64,000 nucleotides of DNA from Skeletonema tropicum (GCA_037178625.1 CM074141.1:620001-684000), one strand, 5' to 3'; positions 1-13,100 are shown, numbered from the stretch's first letter. Numbers and translations: made by a program. Notes: generated by a model from the sequence alone, not told the origin.

Positions 1-1575
1 AGGAGAAAGGCTAGGATTGTCGCTGGTGGACATCTTACTGATGCACCGTTGGAAAGTGTATACTCTGGGGTTGTTTCTCTTCGTGGTATTAGACTCATTG
101 TCTTTCTTTCTGAGCTCAATGATCTCGAAGTGTACCAGACCGATATTGGAAATGCATTTCTCGAAGCCAAGACTACTGAGAAGGTCTTTGTTATTGCTGG
201 CGGAGAATTTGGGGAGCTGAAGGACCACATCTTCATCATTGTCGGGTCACTTTATGGACTCAAGACTAGTGCCAAGAGATTTCACGAAGTACTCAGTGAT
301 GTCTTGCGAGAAATGGGATTCGTTCCATGTCCTGCTGAACCTGATATTTGGATGAGAGCGATGAATAGTGACGGCACTGTAATGTCTCAGCAAGAACTGA
401 AACACGAGGATCCTGCGTACACCTATGATGGAGTTACTGTTCCTATCTTTGAAGGATACTATGAGTACATTGCTACTTATGTGGATGACCTCACTATTGG
501 ATCGAAGGACCCCAAGGCAATCATCAAATACTTGACGGACGTTGCTAAGTTCAAGTTGAAGGGAACTGAACCGATTAAATATCTATTGGGATGTGACTAT
601 TGGAGAGAAGATGATGGTACTCTGTGTTCGGCACCCAAGAAGTATATTGAGAAGATGAAAGATACTTATATCCGCTTATTTGGAGAAGAACCGCGTTTCA
701 AAAAGGCACCGATGCAACCTAATGCGCATCCTGAATTGGATACTTCTGAGTTCTGCGATGATGAGGAGACCAAGATCTATCAGTCGTTGATTGGTGCGGT
801 GCAATGGGCAGTATCTCTGGGGAGAATTGATATCACGGTTCATGTGATGACTCTCGGCAGTTTCAGGGTCCAACCTAGGAAAGGACATTTGGAAATGGTT
901 AAAGGACTATATGGGTACTTATGCAAGATGAGTGATGCTACCATACGGTACAGAACTGATATGCCTGATTTGAGCGATATGGAGTTTGAGGAATATGACT
1001 GGTCACGTACACCGTATGCTGGATCTAAAGAAGAGTATCCGAATAATTTACCCTCAGCTAGAGGTAATCCAGTGCAGTCATTATCTTATGTCGATGCGAA
1101 CCTTTATCATGATATGTTAAGCGGAAAGGCAATCACTGCTGTTCTTCACTTTCTTAATCAGACGCCCATCGATTGGTATTCAAAGAAACAATCTACAGTT
1201 GAAACTGCTACTTTTGGATCTGAGAATGTTGCAGCGAGAACCGCAATTGAACAATTGAAAGACTTGAAGTATACCCTACTTTACCTTGGTGTACCTATTG
1301 TTGATCGTTCGATACTCGTTGGAGATAACAAAACTGTTGTTGACTCAACTACGCAACCACATTCAAGACTTGCGAAGAGACACTTGATGCTATCTTATCA
1401 CTTCGTTCGTGAAGCTGTTGCTACAGGACATTATGCATTCGTTTGGTTGAACGGAAAGAATAATCCCGCGGACATTTTGAGCAAGCATTGGGGAATGCAA
1501 TCTGTTTGGCAGGTCCTTCAACCTCTACTTTTCTGGCATGGAGATACTTTGGATTGTCCAGTCAAGTTGACCTGA
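1..1575 (+). CDS. Ty1/copia polyprotein, C-terminal part (reverse transcriptase + RNase H), 5' partial
   Basis: The reading frame is open from base 1 to the TGA at 1573-1575, so the gene begins outside the window and no start codon applies. The first residues (KARIVAGGHLT, then DIGNAFLEAKT) are the copia reverse-transcriptase fingers and palm. The catalytic YVDDL box lies near base 480. A copia RNase H follows, with the Asp of SYVDAN near 1090, Glu of GSENVAAR near 1222, Asp of VGDNK near 1324 and the terminal NPADILSKH near 1465. Together these would copy element RNA into DNA in virus-like particles. Family assignment is from motifs. No internal stop or frameshift is visible in the part present, so the element may be young. 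The first ATG is not used as a start because homology runs upstream of it. Confidence 0.93.
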   Translation, partial: RRKARIVAGGHLTDAPLESVYSGVVSLRGIRLIVFLSELNDLEVYQTDIGNAFLEAKTTEKVFVIAGGEFGELKDHIFIIVGSLYGLKTSAKRFHEVLSDVLREMGFVPCPAEPDIWMRAMNSDGTVMSQQELKHEDPAYTYDGVTVPIFEGYYEYIATYVDDLTIGSKDPKAIIKYLTDVAKFKLKGTEPIKYLLGCDYWREDDGTLCSAPKKYIEKMKDTYIRLFGEEPRFKKAPMQPNAHPELDTSEFCDDEETKIYQSLIGAVQWAVSLGRIDITVHVMTLGSFRVQPRKGHLEMVKGLYGYLCKMSDATIRYRTDMPDLSDMEFEEYDWSRTPYAGSKEEYPNNLPSARGNPVQSLSYVDANLYHDMLSGKAITAVLHFLNQTPIDWYSKKQSTVETATFGSENVAARTAIEQLKDLKYTLLYLGVPIVDRSILVGDNKTVVDSTTQPHSRLAKRHLMLSYHFVREAVATGHYAFVWLNGKNNPADILSKHWGMQSVWQVLQPLLFWHGDTLDCPVKLT

Positions 1576-1599
1576 AAGGGGTACTCAATGATAGGGGAG

Positions 1600-1800
1600 T
1601 GTTGAGTTATGCATTTCGTACGGGATATTTATGGATTATGGGAAAATGGGATCTTTATTTTAGGATATGTGTCTCAATCTTTTTTGATGAGAACTTCAAG
1701 ATCACGACACGTCGCCTCTCGACGGACGACACTTTTCGCCCATGGCGCTCACTTTTTGTAGATAGAAATAAAGAATAAACAACGTGTAGTAGACGAAGCC
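1600..1800 (+). repeat. Start of the copia 3' LTR (right end not determined)
   Basis: A purine tract (ggggag, 1594-1599) lies 24 bases after the pol stop and is followed at once by TGTTGAG, the usual polypurine tract/LTR junction of a copia element. The other LTR is outside the window, so the right end cannot be fixed; the end given here is arbitrary. AATAAA-like signals occur near 1767-1777. Sequence up to about 2010 holds no gene I can support. Confidence 0.6.
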
Positions 1801-2010
1801 GACAATGGCGGAGACTTCTCCCAATAATACTTCGATAGTCGGGTAGGATAGATGAGCAGATAGCTCCAACATCCAGCTTAATTTGGTATTTGAACTCATC
1901 GTTCCAGAATCTTCATACGTCCTTCATCCTTCACTTCCGCCGAGCCACCCGTCGTTCAGATCAGTGATCCTCGTACCGCAAGTCAACGTCGATGTACGAA
2001 TATAGATTTC

Positions 2011-2304
2011 TCAGGCTTTGAGCAGATAATACTCAACTTGAGATTTCATCAAATTCTTCTTGATTTCTTCCTCTGTTTCTGGTACTGGGTGTCGGCAGAA
2101 TGGACATGTAGGTTCGATATTAACTCCTCTCTTGCGTAGCAAATAGGCGTATGAACATCCCTCACATACCACTGTTCCACAGCATGAACTAAGTGCTAAT
2201 GTTTGGATCGGAAGGGGCAAGCAACAAATAGGGCAGTCACCACGATCATTACTCTCAGGTTGCTTGAATAATTGATCATAACCAAGCCGTTTCATCATAG
2301 TCAT
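2011..2304 (-). CDS. Small RING-type zinc-finger protein, probably truncated
   Basis: This 97-residue minus-strand ORF starts at the ATG at 2304; the frame is open further upstream only from a TTG. Zinc ligands are clear: DCPICCLPLP, then SCCGTVVCEGC, then CPFCRHP, giving a C-x2-C ... C-x4-C-x2-C ... C-x2-C RING-like arrangement. In diatoms this finger usually precedes SEL1-like repeats in large gene families that may act as ubiquitin ligases or scaffolds. Here the frame stops about 25 residues after the finger, with no SEL1 repeat, so it is either a short family member or a truncated copy. It lies just downstream of the copia LTR and in opposite orientation, so transposon-linked truncation is possible. 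Confidence 0.6.
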   Translation of the reverse strand: MTMMKRLGYDQLFKQPESNDRGDCPICCLPLPIQTLALSSCCGTVVCEGCSYAYLLRKRGVNIEPTCPFCRHPVPETEEEIKKNLMKSQVEYYLLKA

Positions 2305-2400
2305 AGCAACCGAGTGTCGGTGAGGGTGTTTCGCTCTGGTTTTATCAATTTTATGAGCAGAATAATTGTTGTATTCGGCTATGGGTGAGAGGAGCAACAA

Positions 2401-3297
2401 GAGGAGTGGTACGTAGTAGTTCTGCTGACGCTCCGAAATGTGAGGAGATCATTATTTTATGAGAGCCATTATGAGCCTTCCTGCATGCTCTACTGAAGTA
2501 CAACATCGTAGAGATGTGACAGGAGATAGAGAGCAGAGAAGAAGCTCAGGGCATTTCAGCACACACGTTCAACGTTCAACACACTTTTATCTCATCTACT
2601 TTGCCCCTCTTCTCTGGAGAATTTGCATGCACATAGGTAGGTACGTCTACTCGCTTTGCATGCGGTCTGGATGGAGAGGAAGTGTGTCGATGGAGAGGAA
2701 GTGTGTCGACAGGACGTCCTTGGCATTGAGTACCATACCACATGATTATGATGTGACTTGGAACTTGACTAGAGAAGTACTTAGAGTATTGAATACTCCT
2801 ATTGACATAGCATAGTAAATTACTCGGAATGTAGACGAGCAGACATCTAAATCTACATCTACATCTCTTTTGCTTTTGTCTTTCTCTTTCCTTTCTTTTC
2901 TGCAATAAACACGCAGAGCAACAGCACAGGGCCTATGGTTATTGTACCACCCCTTTCGAAGATCGAGAAATTGGTCGAGAGACACAATGATACGGTAGCC
3001 TCTCCATCATCATCATATAAAAAAGCAGATGATCGGTGTCGGTGTCGGCCTCGTCTAACCCTAACCACTCAATCTCAATCAGCTCGTCAACAGACTCATT
3101 GTAGAAAGATGTGCGACCGACGTGAGATGTGTCTTCATTGAGACAACCGCAACGGATCTCCTTTCACCAAGTTTGCAATTGCAAATAGATAGAGGCCTCT
3201 CTCGAGAGGGAAATTAGAAACTATTAGAGTTAGAGAGTCCTCTTTGCACTCTATCTCTATATCCTTCACAGAGTTTGCTAACAATAAATAAATTTAC
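2401..3297. other. Intergenic, no supported gene
   Basis: Several overlapping short frames on both strands are not convincing coding sequence. A 19-bp direct repeat occurs twice at about 2671-2709. There is a pyrimidine-rich stretch near 2865-2905, one CTAACCCTAACC run near 3056, and a short palindrome with CTCTCGAGAG near 3200. Confidence 0.6.
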
Positions 3298-3354
3298 TTA
3301 AGGATTAGTACTTATCTGTGTTGCATCGCCGTTGCTGTCTGCCGTACTATCGTC

Positions 3355-3386
<32 letters not shown>

Positions 3387-4029
3387 CTTTTGCTGGTAAA
3401 TCCAAGTCGCCGTTGGAATCATAGAGGTTGTCGCGGATGCCATCTCGAAACAAATCTCTAATAGAAAAATCTCCCACAGACCCGCTGCTGTCTGCTGTAT
3501 TCTCACCATCTCGAAACAAATCTCTAATAGAAAAATCTCCCACAGACCCGCTGCTGTCTGCTGTATTCTCACCATCTCGAAACAAATATCCCATAGACAA
3601 ATCTCCCACAGACCCGCTGCTGTCTGCTGTATTCTCACCATCTGACAGCAACCTAGGTTTTTTCTTTTGATTCTCGTCCTTGTCCTCGTCCTTGCTCTCC
3701 TCAGACTCGGATGACTCTGACTCTTGTCCATGATTGTCCCCTGAGACAGATGTTCCACTGTCTTGTTGCCCAGTGGCATCGCCCAGGAAATATTCAAGTG
3801 CCATGAATTCTGAATTTGAATTCATCCCTCCATTGTCTCCAATATCGCTTCTTCTCACACCAGTACTTTTAACATAATCAAAGGCAAAGTTGATTACCCC
3901 ACTATAGCAACCCTCAAAATCTAATTTGGTAGGATCTGATACCCCACACTCTTTGACAGCTCTCCTCCATTTGGGACAGTTTTTAAGATTGACCTTTTCA
4001 CGCGCGAGAAACCCAAGAAATTGCAGCAT
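3298..4029 (-). CDS. Hypothetical acidic, low-complexity repeat protein (243 aa)
   Basis: It runs from the ATG at 4029 to the TAA at 3298-3300. I do not recognise the N-terminal ~70 residues (basic and aromatic, KNCPKWRRAVKECG). A Ser/Glu/Asp-rich stretch near residues 100-125 ends in KKKPRL, a possible nuclear localisation signal. Three 22-residue repeats beginning DGENTADSSGSVGD follow, then a (Ser-Asn)n run encoded by GTTGCT repeats near 3355-3380. The protein looks disordered and acidic with no transmembrane segment. It diverges from the giant solenoid gene across only 85 bases. Function unknown. Confidence 0.55.
3440..3637 (-). repeat. Three 66-bp in-frame tandem repeats
   Basis: Units start at 3440, 3506 and 3572, with a fourth partial start at 3638. 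The period of 66 bases keeps frame, so copy number can change without frameshift. The unit farthest 5' in the gene has diverged (LSMGYLFR instead of FSIRDLFR), while the two downstream units are nearly identical. Confidence 0.9.
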
Positions 4030-4114
4030 GATCTTTTCACTCGTTTCTATTCTAATAATAATAATATAACAGAAATTTTAAAGTACGTCTGATTAGCCCT
4101 CTAGGGGCGAAATT
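4030..4114. promoter_or_regulatory. Short divergent interval between the acidic gene and the giant gene
   Basis: Eighty-five A+T-rich bases separate two divergent start codons. If both starts are real this is a compact bidirectional promoter. It contains a 25-base stretch (4067-4091) that recurs exactly, inverted, at 61001-61025. The start of the giant gene is uncertain, so the true promoter may lie elsewhere. Confidence 0.3.
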
Positions 4115-7100
4115 ATGACTAACCAACATGTGTGCTGTGTCGGTAGCATTGATAGTGCTCTATACTGCCTCCACAACTGTTTCTCAGATCGCACTCCAAG
4201 CCAGAAGATCGCTACTGGAATTTCCACATCTGCATCTGCAGGAGACCTTGCTCTCACGGTAGGCTCCAGTGACACGCTTGGCGGCTCCATCACGTTGGAA
4301 GCGGGCGCTTCTGGTTCGGCCAATGCTGGTTCTGCTACCTTTGCGGCCGGTGACTCTCAATCATCAGATGGCGGTAGCATGACCATAGAAGCAGGAGATG
4401 GACCCAATCAGGGCGGAGCAGTGACAATCTCGGCTGGCTCGGGCTCGTCAACTGGAGGTGGAATCATGGCCATCACATCAGGAGTCAGCGATGACGGTAG
4501 CTCCGGCACAGCCAGCTTGAAGACTGCCGATGCTGCTGGCACGAGCGCTGGATCTTCGAGTGGGGACCTCAATCTTGCAACTGGAAGCGCATCGACAGCA
4601 AACTCAGGTGACATATCAATCGCTACTGGACTTTCCACGTCTGCATCTGCAGGAGACCTTGCTCTCACGGTAGGCTCCAGTGACACGCTCGGCGGCTCCA
4701 TCACGTTGGAAGCGGGCGCTTCTGGTTCGGCCAATGCTGGGGATGTTACCTTTGTGGCCGGTGACTCTCAATCATCAGATGGCGGTAGCATGACCATAGA
4801 AGCAGGAGATGGACCCAATCAGGGCGGAGCAGTGACAATCTCGGCTGGCTCGGGCTCGTCAACTGGAGGTGGAATCATGGCCATCACATCAGGAGTCAGC
4901 GATGACGGTAGCTCCGGCACAGCCAGCTTGAAGACTGCCGATGCTGCTGGCACGAGCGCTGGATCTTCGAGTGGGGACCTCAATCTTGCAACTGGAAGCG
5001 CATCGACAGCAAACTCAGGTGACATATCAATCGCTACTGGACTTTCCACGTCTGCATCTGCAGGAGACCTTGCTCTCACGGTAGGCTCCAGTGACACGCT
5101 CGGCGGCTCCATCACGTTGGAAGCGGGCGCTTCTGGTTCGGCCAATGCTGGGGATGTTACCTTTGTGGCCGGTGACTCTCAATCATCAGATGGCGGTAGC
5201 ATGACCATAGAAGCAGGATATGGACCCAATCAGGGCGGAGCAGTGACAATCTCGGCTGGCTCGGGCTCGTCAACTGGAGGTGGAATCATGGCCATCACAT
5301 CAGGAGTCAGCGATGACGGTAGCTCCGGCACAGCCAGCTTGAAGACTGCCGATGCTGCTGGCACAAGCGCTGGATCTTCGAGTGGGGACCTCAATCTTGC
5401 AACTGGAAGCGCATCGACAGCAAACTCAGGTGACATATCAATCGCTACTGGACTTTCCACATCTGCATCTGCAGGAGACCTTGCTCTCACGGTAGGCTCC
5501 AGTGACACGCTCGGCGGCTCCATCACGTTGGAAGCGGGCGCTTCTGGTTCGGCCAATGCTGGGGATGTTACCTTTGCGGCCGGTGACTCTCAATCATCAG
5601 ATGGCGGTAGCATGACCATAGAAGCAGGATATGGACCCAATCAGGGCGGAGCAGTGACAATCTCGGCTGGCTCGGGCTCGTCAACTGGAGGTGGAATCAT
5701 GGCCATCACATCAGGAGTCAGCGATGACGGTAGCTCCGGCACAGCCAGCTTGAAGACTGCCGATGCTGCTGGCACAAGCGCTGGATCTTCGAGTGGGGAC
5801 CTCAATCTTGCAACTGGAAGCGCATCGACAGCAAACTCAGGTGACATATCAATCGCTACTGGACTTTCCACGTCTGCATCTGCAGGAGACCTTGCTCTCA
5901 CGGTAGGCTCCAGTGACACGCTCGGCGGCTCCATCACGTTGGAAGCGGGCGCTTCTGGTTCGGCCAATGCTGGGGATGTTACCTTTGTGGCCGGTGACTC
6001 TCAATCATCAGATGGCGGTAGCATGACCATAGAAGCAGGATATGGACCCAATCAGGGCGGAGCAGTGACAATCTCGGCTGGCTCGGGCTCGTCAACTGGA
6101 GGTGGAATCATGGCCATCACATCAGGAGTCAGCGATGACGGTAGCTCCGGCACAGCCAGCTTGAAGACTGCCGATGCTGCTGGCACAAGCGCTGGATCTT
6201 CGAGTGGGGACCTCAATCTTGCAACTGGAAGCGCATCGACAGCAAACTCAGGTGACATATCAATCGCTACTGGACTTTCCACATCTGCATCTGCAGGAGA
6301 CCTTGCTCTCACGGTAGGCTCCAGTGACACGCTCGGCGGCTCCATCACGTTGGAAGCGGGCGCTTCTGGTTCGGCCAATGCTGGGGATGTTACCTTTGCG
6401 GCCGGTGACTCTCAATCATCAGATGGCGGTAGCATGACCATAGAAGCAGGATATGGACCCAATCAGGGCGGAGCAGTGACAATCTCGGCTGGCTCGGGCT
6501 CGTCAACTGGAGGTGGAATCATGGCCATCACATCAGGAGTCAGCGATGACGGTAGCTCCGGCACAGCCAGCTTGAAGACTGCCGATGCTGCTGGCACAAG
6601 CGCTGGATCTTCGAGTGGGGACCTCAATCTTGCAACTGGAAGCGCATCGACAGCAAACTCAGGTGACATATCAATCGCTACTGGACTTTCCACGTCTGCA
6701 TCTGCAGGAGACCTTGCTCTCACGGTAGGCTCCAGTGACACGCTCGGCGGCTCCATCACGTTGGAAGCGGGCGCTTCTGGTTCGGCCAATGCTGGGGATG
6801 TTACCTTTGCGGCCGGTGACTCTCAATCATCAGATGGCGGTAGCATGACCATAGAAGCAGGATATGGACCCAATCAGGGCGGAGCAGTGACAATCTCGGC
6901 TGGCTCGGGCTCGTCAACTGGAGGTGGAATCATGGCCATCACATCAGGAGTCAGCGATGACGGTAGCTCCGGCACAGCCAGCTTGAAGACTGCCGATGCT
7001 GCTGGCACAAGCGCTGGATCTTCGAGTGGGGACCTCAATCTTGCAACTGGAAGCGCATCGACAGCAAACTCAGGTGACATATCAATCGCTACTGGACTTT

Positions 7101-10100
7101 CCACATCTGCATCTGCAGGAGACCTTGCTCTCACGGTAGGCTCCAGTGACACGCTTGGCGGCTCCATCACGTTGGAAGCGGGCGCTTCTGGTTCGGCCAA
7201 TGCTGGTTCTGCTACCTTTGTGGCCGGTGACTCTCAATCATCAGATGGCGGTAGCATGACCATAGAAGCAGGAGATGGACCCAATCAGGGCGGAGCAGTG
7301 ACAATCTCGGCTGGCTCGGGCTCGTCAACTGGAGGTGGAATCATGGCCATCACATCAGGAGTCAGCGATGACGGTAGCTCCGGCACAGCCAGCTTGAAGA
7401 CTGCCGATGCTGCTGGCACGAGCGCTGGATCTTCGAGTGGGGACCTCAATCTTGCAACTGGAAGCGCATCGACAGCAAACTCAGGTGACATATCAATCGC
7501 TACTGGACTTTCCACATCTGCATCTGCAGGAGACCTTGCTCTCACGGTAGGCTCCAGTGACACGCTCGGCGGCTCCATCACGTTGGAAGCGGGCGCTTCT
7601 GGTTCGGCCAATGCTGGTTCTGCTACCTTTGTGGCCGGTGACTCTCAATCATCAGATGGCGGTAGCATGACCATAGAAGCAGGAGATGGACCCAATCAGG
7701 GCGGAGCAGTGACAATCTCGGCTGGCTCGGGCTCGTCAACTGGAGGTGGAATCATGGCCATCACATCAGGAGTCAGCGATGACGGTAGCTCCGGCACAGC
7801 CAGCTTGAAGACTGCCGATGCTGCTGGCACGAGCGCTGGATCTTCGAGTGGGGACCTCAATCTTGCAACTGGAAGCGCATCGACAGCAAACTCAGGTGAC
7901 ATATCAATCGCTACTGGACTTTCCACGTCTGCATCTGCAGGAGACCTTGCTCTCACGGTAGGCTCCAGTGACACGCTCGGCGGCTCCATCACGTTGGAAG
8001 CGGGCGCTTCTGGTTCGGCCAATGCTGGTTCTGCTACCTTTGTGGCCGGTGACTCTCAATCATCAGATGGCGGTAGCATGACCATAGAAGCAGGAGATGG
8101 ACCCAATCAGGGCGGAGCAGTGACAATCTCGGCTGGCTCGGGCTCGTCAACTGGAGGTGGAATCATGGCCATCACATCAGGAGTCAGCGATGACGGTAGC
8201 TCCGGCACAGCCAGCTTGAAGACTGCCGATGCTGCTGGCACGAGCGCTGGATCTTCGAGTGGGGACCTCAATCTTGCAACTGGAAGCGCATCGACAGCAA
8301 ACTCAGGTGACATATCAATCGCTACTGGACTTTCCACATCTGCATCTGCAGGAGACCTTGCTCTCACGGTAGGCTCCAGTGACACGCTCGGCGGCTCCAT
8401 CACGTTGGAAGCGGGCGCTTCTGGTTCGGCCAATGCTGGTTCTGCTACCTTTGTGGCCGGTGACTCTCAATCATCAGATGGCGGTAGCATGACCATAGAA
8501 GCAGGAGATGGACCCAATCAGGGCGGAGCAGTGACAATCTCGGCTGGCTCGGGCTCGTCAACTGGAGGTGGAATCATGGCCATCACATCAGGAGTCAGCG
8601 ATGACGGTAGCTCCGGCACAGCCAGCTTGAAGACTGCCGATGCTGCTGGCACGAGCGCTGGATCTTCGAGTGGGGACCTCAATCTTGCAACTGGAAGCGC
8701 ATCGACAGCAAACTCAGGTGACATATCAATCGCTACTGGACTTTCCACATCTGCATCTGCAGGAGACCTTGCTCTCACGGTAGGCTCCAGTGACACGCTC
8801 GGCGGCTCCATCACGTTGGAAGCGGGCGCTTCTGGTTCGGCCAATGCTGGTTCTGCTACCTTTGTGGCCGGTGACTCTCAATCATCAGATGGCGGTAGCA
8901 TGACCATAGAAGCAGGAGATGGACCCAATCAGGGCGGAGCAGTGACAATCTCGGCTGGCTCGGGCTCGTCAACTGGAGGTGGAATCATGGCCATCACATC
9001 AGGAGTCAGCGATGACGGTAGCTCCGGCACAGCCAGCTTGAAGACTGCCGATGCTGCTGGCACGAGCGCTGGATCTTCGAGTGGGGACCTCAATCTTGCA
9101 ACTGGAAGCGCATCGACAGCAAACTCAGGTGACATATCAATCGCTACTGGACTTTCCACATCTGCATCTGCAGGAGACCTTGCTCTCACGGTAGGCTCCA
9201 GTGACACGCTCGGCGGCTCCATCACGTTGGAAGCGGGCGCTTCTGGTTCGGCCAATGCTGGTTCTGCTACCTTTGTGGCCGGTGACTCTCAATCATCAGA
9301 TGGCGGTAGCATGACCATAGAAGCAGGAGATGGACCCAATCAGGGCGGAGCAGTGACAATCTCGGCTGGCTCGGGCTCGTCAACTGGAGGTGGAATCATG
9401 GCCATCACATCAGGAGTCAGCGATGACGGTAGCTCCGGCACAGCCAGCTTGAAGACTGCCGATGCTGCTGGCACGAGCGCTGGATCTTCGAGTGGGGACC
9501 TCAATCTTGCAACTGGAAGCGCATCGACAGCAAACTCAGGTGACATATCAATCGCTACTGGACTTTCCACATCTGCATCTGCAGGAGACCTTGCTCTCAC
9601 GGTAGGCTCCAGTGACACGCTCGGCGGCTCCATCACGTTGGAAGCGGGCGCTTCTGGTTCGGCCAATGCTGGTTCTGCTACCTTTGTGGCCGGTGACTCT
9701 CAATCATCAGATGGCGGTAGCATGACCATAGAAGCAGGAGATGGACCCAATCAGGGCGGAGCAGTGACAATCTCGGCTGGCTCGGGCTCGTCAACTGGAG
9801 GTGGAATCATGGCCATCACATCAGGAGTCAGCGATGACGGTAGCTCCGGCACAGCCAGCTTGAAGACTGCCGATGCTGCTGGCACGAGCGCTGGATCTTC
9901 GAGTGGGGACCTCAATCTTGCAACTGGAAGCGCATCGACAGCAAACTCAGGTGACATATCAATCGCTACTGGACTTTCCACATCTGCATCTGCAGGAGAC
10001 CTTGCTCTCACGGTAGGCTCCAGTGACACGCTCGGCGGCTCCATCACGTTGGAAGCGGGCGCTTCTGGTTCGGCCAATGCTGGTTCTGCTACCTTTGTGG

Positions 10101-13100
10101 CCGGTGACTCTCAATCATCAGATGGCGGTAGCATGACCATAGAAGCAGGAGATGGACCCAATCAGGGCGGAGCAGTGACAATCTCGGCTGGCTCGGGCTC
10201 GTCAACTGGAGGTGGAATCATGGCCATCACATCAGGAGTCAGCGATGACGGTAGCTCCGGCACAGCCAGCTTGAAGACTGCCGATGCTGCTGGCACGAGC
10301 GCTGGATCTTCGAGTGGGGACCTCAATCTTGCAACTGGAAGCGCATCGACAGCAAACTCAGGTGACATATCAATCGCTACTGGACTTTCCACAGTCTGCA
10401 TCTGCAGGAGACCTTGCTCTCACGGTAGGCTCCAGTGACACGCTCGGCGGCTCCATCACGTTGGAAGCGGGCGCTTCTGGTTCGGCCAATGCTGGTTCTG
10501 CTACCTTTGTGGCCGGTGACTCTCAATCATCAGATGGCGGTAGCATGACCATAGAAGCAGGAGATGGACCCAATCAGGGCGGAGCAGTGACAATCTCGGC
10601 TGGCTCGGGCTCGTCAACTGGAGGTGGAATCATGGCCATCACATCAGGAGTCAGCGATGACGGTAGCTCCGGCACAGCCAGCTTGAAGACTGCCGATGCT
10701 GCTGGCACGAGCGCTGGATCTTCGAGTGGGGACCTCAATCTTGCAACTGGAAGCGCATCGACAGCAAACTCAGGTGACATATCAATCGCTACTGGACTTT
10801 CCACATCTGCATCTGCAGGAGACCTTGCTCTCACGGTAGGCTCCAGTGACACGCTCGGCGGCTCCATCACGTTGGAAGCGGGCGCTTCTGGTTCGGCCAA
10901 TGCTGGTTCTGCTACCTTTGTGGCCGGTGACTCTCAATCATCAGATGGCGGTAGCATGACCATAGAAGCAGGAGATGGACCCAATCAGGGCGGAGCAGTG
11001 ACAATCTCGGCTGGCTCGGGCTCGTCAACTGGAGGTGGAATCATGGCCATCACATCAGGAGTCAGCGATGACGGTAGCTCCGGCACAGCCAGCTTGAAGA
11101 CTGCCGATGCTGCTGGCACGAGCGCTGGATCTTCGAGTGGGGACCTCAATCTTGCAACTGGAAGCGCATCGACAGCAAACTCAGGTGACATATCAATCGC
11201 TACTGGACTTTCCACATCTGCATCTGCAGGAGACCTTGCTCTCACGGTAGGCTCCAGTGACACGCTCGGCGGCTCCATCACGTTGGAAGCGGGCGCTTCT
11301 GGTTCGGCCAATGCTGGTTCTGCTACCTTTGTGGCCGGTGACTCTCAATCATCAGATGGCGGTAGCATGACCATAGAAGCAGGAGATGGACCCAATCAGG
11401 GCGGAGCAGTGACAATCTCGGCTGGCTCGGGCTCGTCAACTGGAGGTGGAATCATGGCCATCACATCAGGAGTCAGCGATGACGGTAGCTCCGGCACAGC
11501 CAGCTTGAAGACTGCCGATGCTGCTGGCACGAGCGCTGGATCTTCGAGTGGGGACCTCAATCTTGCAACTGGAAGCGCATCGACAGCAAACTCAGGTGAC
11601 ATATCAATCGCTACTGGACTTTCCACATCTGCATCTGCAGGAGACCTTGCTCTCACGGTAGGCTCCAGTGACACGCTCGGCGGCTCCATCACGTTGGAAG
11701 CGGGCGCTTCTGGTTCGGCCAATGCTGGTTCTGCTACCTTTGTGGCCGGTGACTCTCAATCATCAGATGGCGGTAGCATGACCATAGAAGCAGGAGATGG
11801 ACCCAATCAGGGCGGAGCAGTGACAATCTCGGCTGGCTCGGGCTCGTCAACTGGAGGTGGAATCATGGCCATCACATCAGGAGTCAGCGATGACGGTAGC
11901 TCCGGCACAGCCAGCTTGAAGACTGCCGATGCTGCTGGCACGAGCGCTGGATCTTCGAGTGGGGACCTCAATCTTGCAACTGGAAGCGCATCGACAGCAA
12001 ACTCAGGTGACATATCAATCGCTACTGGACTTTCCACATCTGCATCTGCAGGAGACCTTGCTCTCACGGTAGGCTCCAGTGACACGCTCGGCGGCTCCAT
12101 CACGTTGGAAGCGGGCGCTTCTGGTTCGGCCAATGCTGGTTCTGCTACCTTTGTGGCCGGTGACTCTCAATCATCAGATGGCGGTAGCATGACCATAGAA
12201 GCAGGAGATGGACCCAATCAGGGCGGAGCAGTGACAATCTCGGCTGGCTCGGGCTCGTCAACTGGAGGTGGAATCATGGCCATCACATCAGGAGTCAGCG
12301 ATGACGGTAGCTCCGGCACAGCCAGCTTGAAGACTGCCGATGCTGCTGGCACGAGCGCTGGATCTTCGAGTGGGGACCTCAATCTTGCAACTGGAAGCGC
12401 ATCGACAGCAAACTCAGGTGACATATCAATCGCTACTGGACTTTCCACATCTGCATCTGCAGGAGACCTTGCTCTCACGGTAGGCTCCAGTGACACGCTC
12501 GGCGGCTCCATCACGTTGGAAGCGGGCGCTTCTGGTTCGGCCAATGCTGGTTCTGCTACCTTTGTGGCCGGTGACTCTCAATCATCAGATGGCGGTAGCA
12601 TGACCATAGAAGCAGGAGATGGACCCAATCAGGGCGGAGCAGTGACAATCTCGGCTGGCTCGGGCTCGTCAACTGGAGGTGGAATCATGGCCATCACATC
12701 AGGAGTCAGCGATGACGGTAGCTCCGGCACAGCCAGCTTGAAGACTGCCGATGCTGCTGGCACGAGCGCTGGATCTTCGAGTGGGGACCTCAATCTTGCA
12801 ACTGGAAGCGCATCGACAGCAAACTCAGGTGACATATCAATCGCTACTGGACTTTCCACATCTGCATCTGCAGGAGACCTTGCTCTCACGGTAGGCTCCA
12901 GTGACACGCTCGGCGGCTCCATCACGTTGGAAGCGGGCGCTTCTGGTTCGGCCAATGCTGGTTCTGCTACCTTTGTGGCCGGTGACTCTCAATCATCAGA
13001 TGGCGGTAGCATGACCATAGAAGCAGGAGATGGACCCAATCAGGGCGGAGCAGTGACAATCTCGGCTGGCTCGGGCTCGTCAACTGGAGGTGGAATCATG

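Noticed and set aside
1600..2000. Full copia 3' LTR with defined end
   Set aside because: Without the 5' LTR or a target duplication in the window no right end can be chosen.
3312..3797. Frames opposite or overlapping the acidic repeat gene (161 codons minus, 80 codons plus)
   Set aside because: Their repeats follow the 66-bp DNA repeat; the 243-codon frame is the longest and has a clean start and stop.
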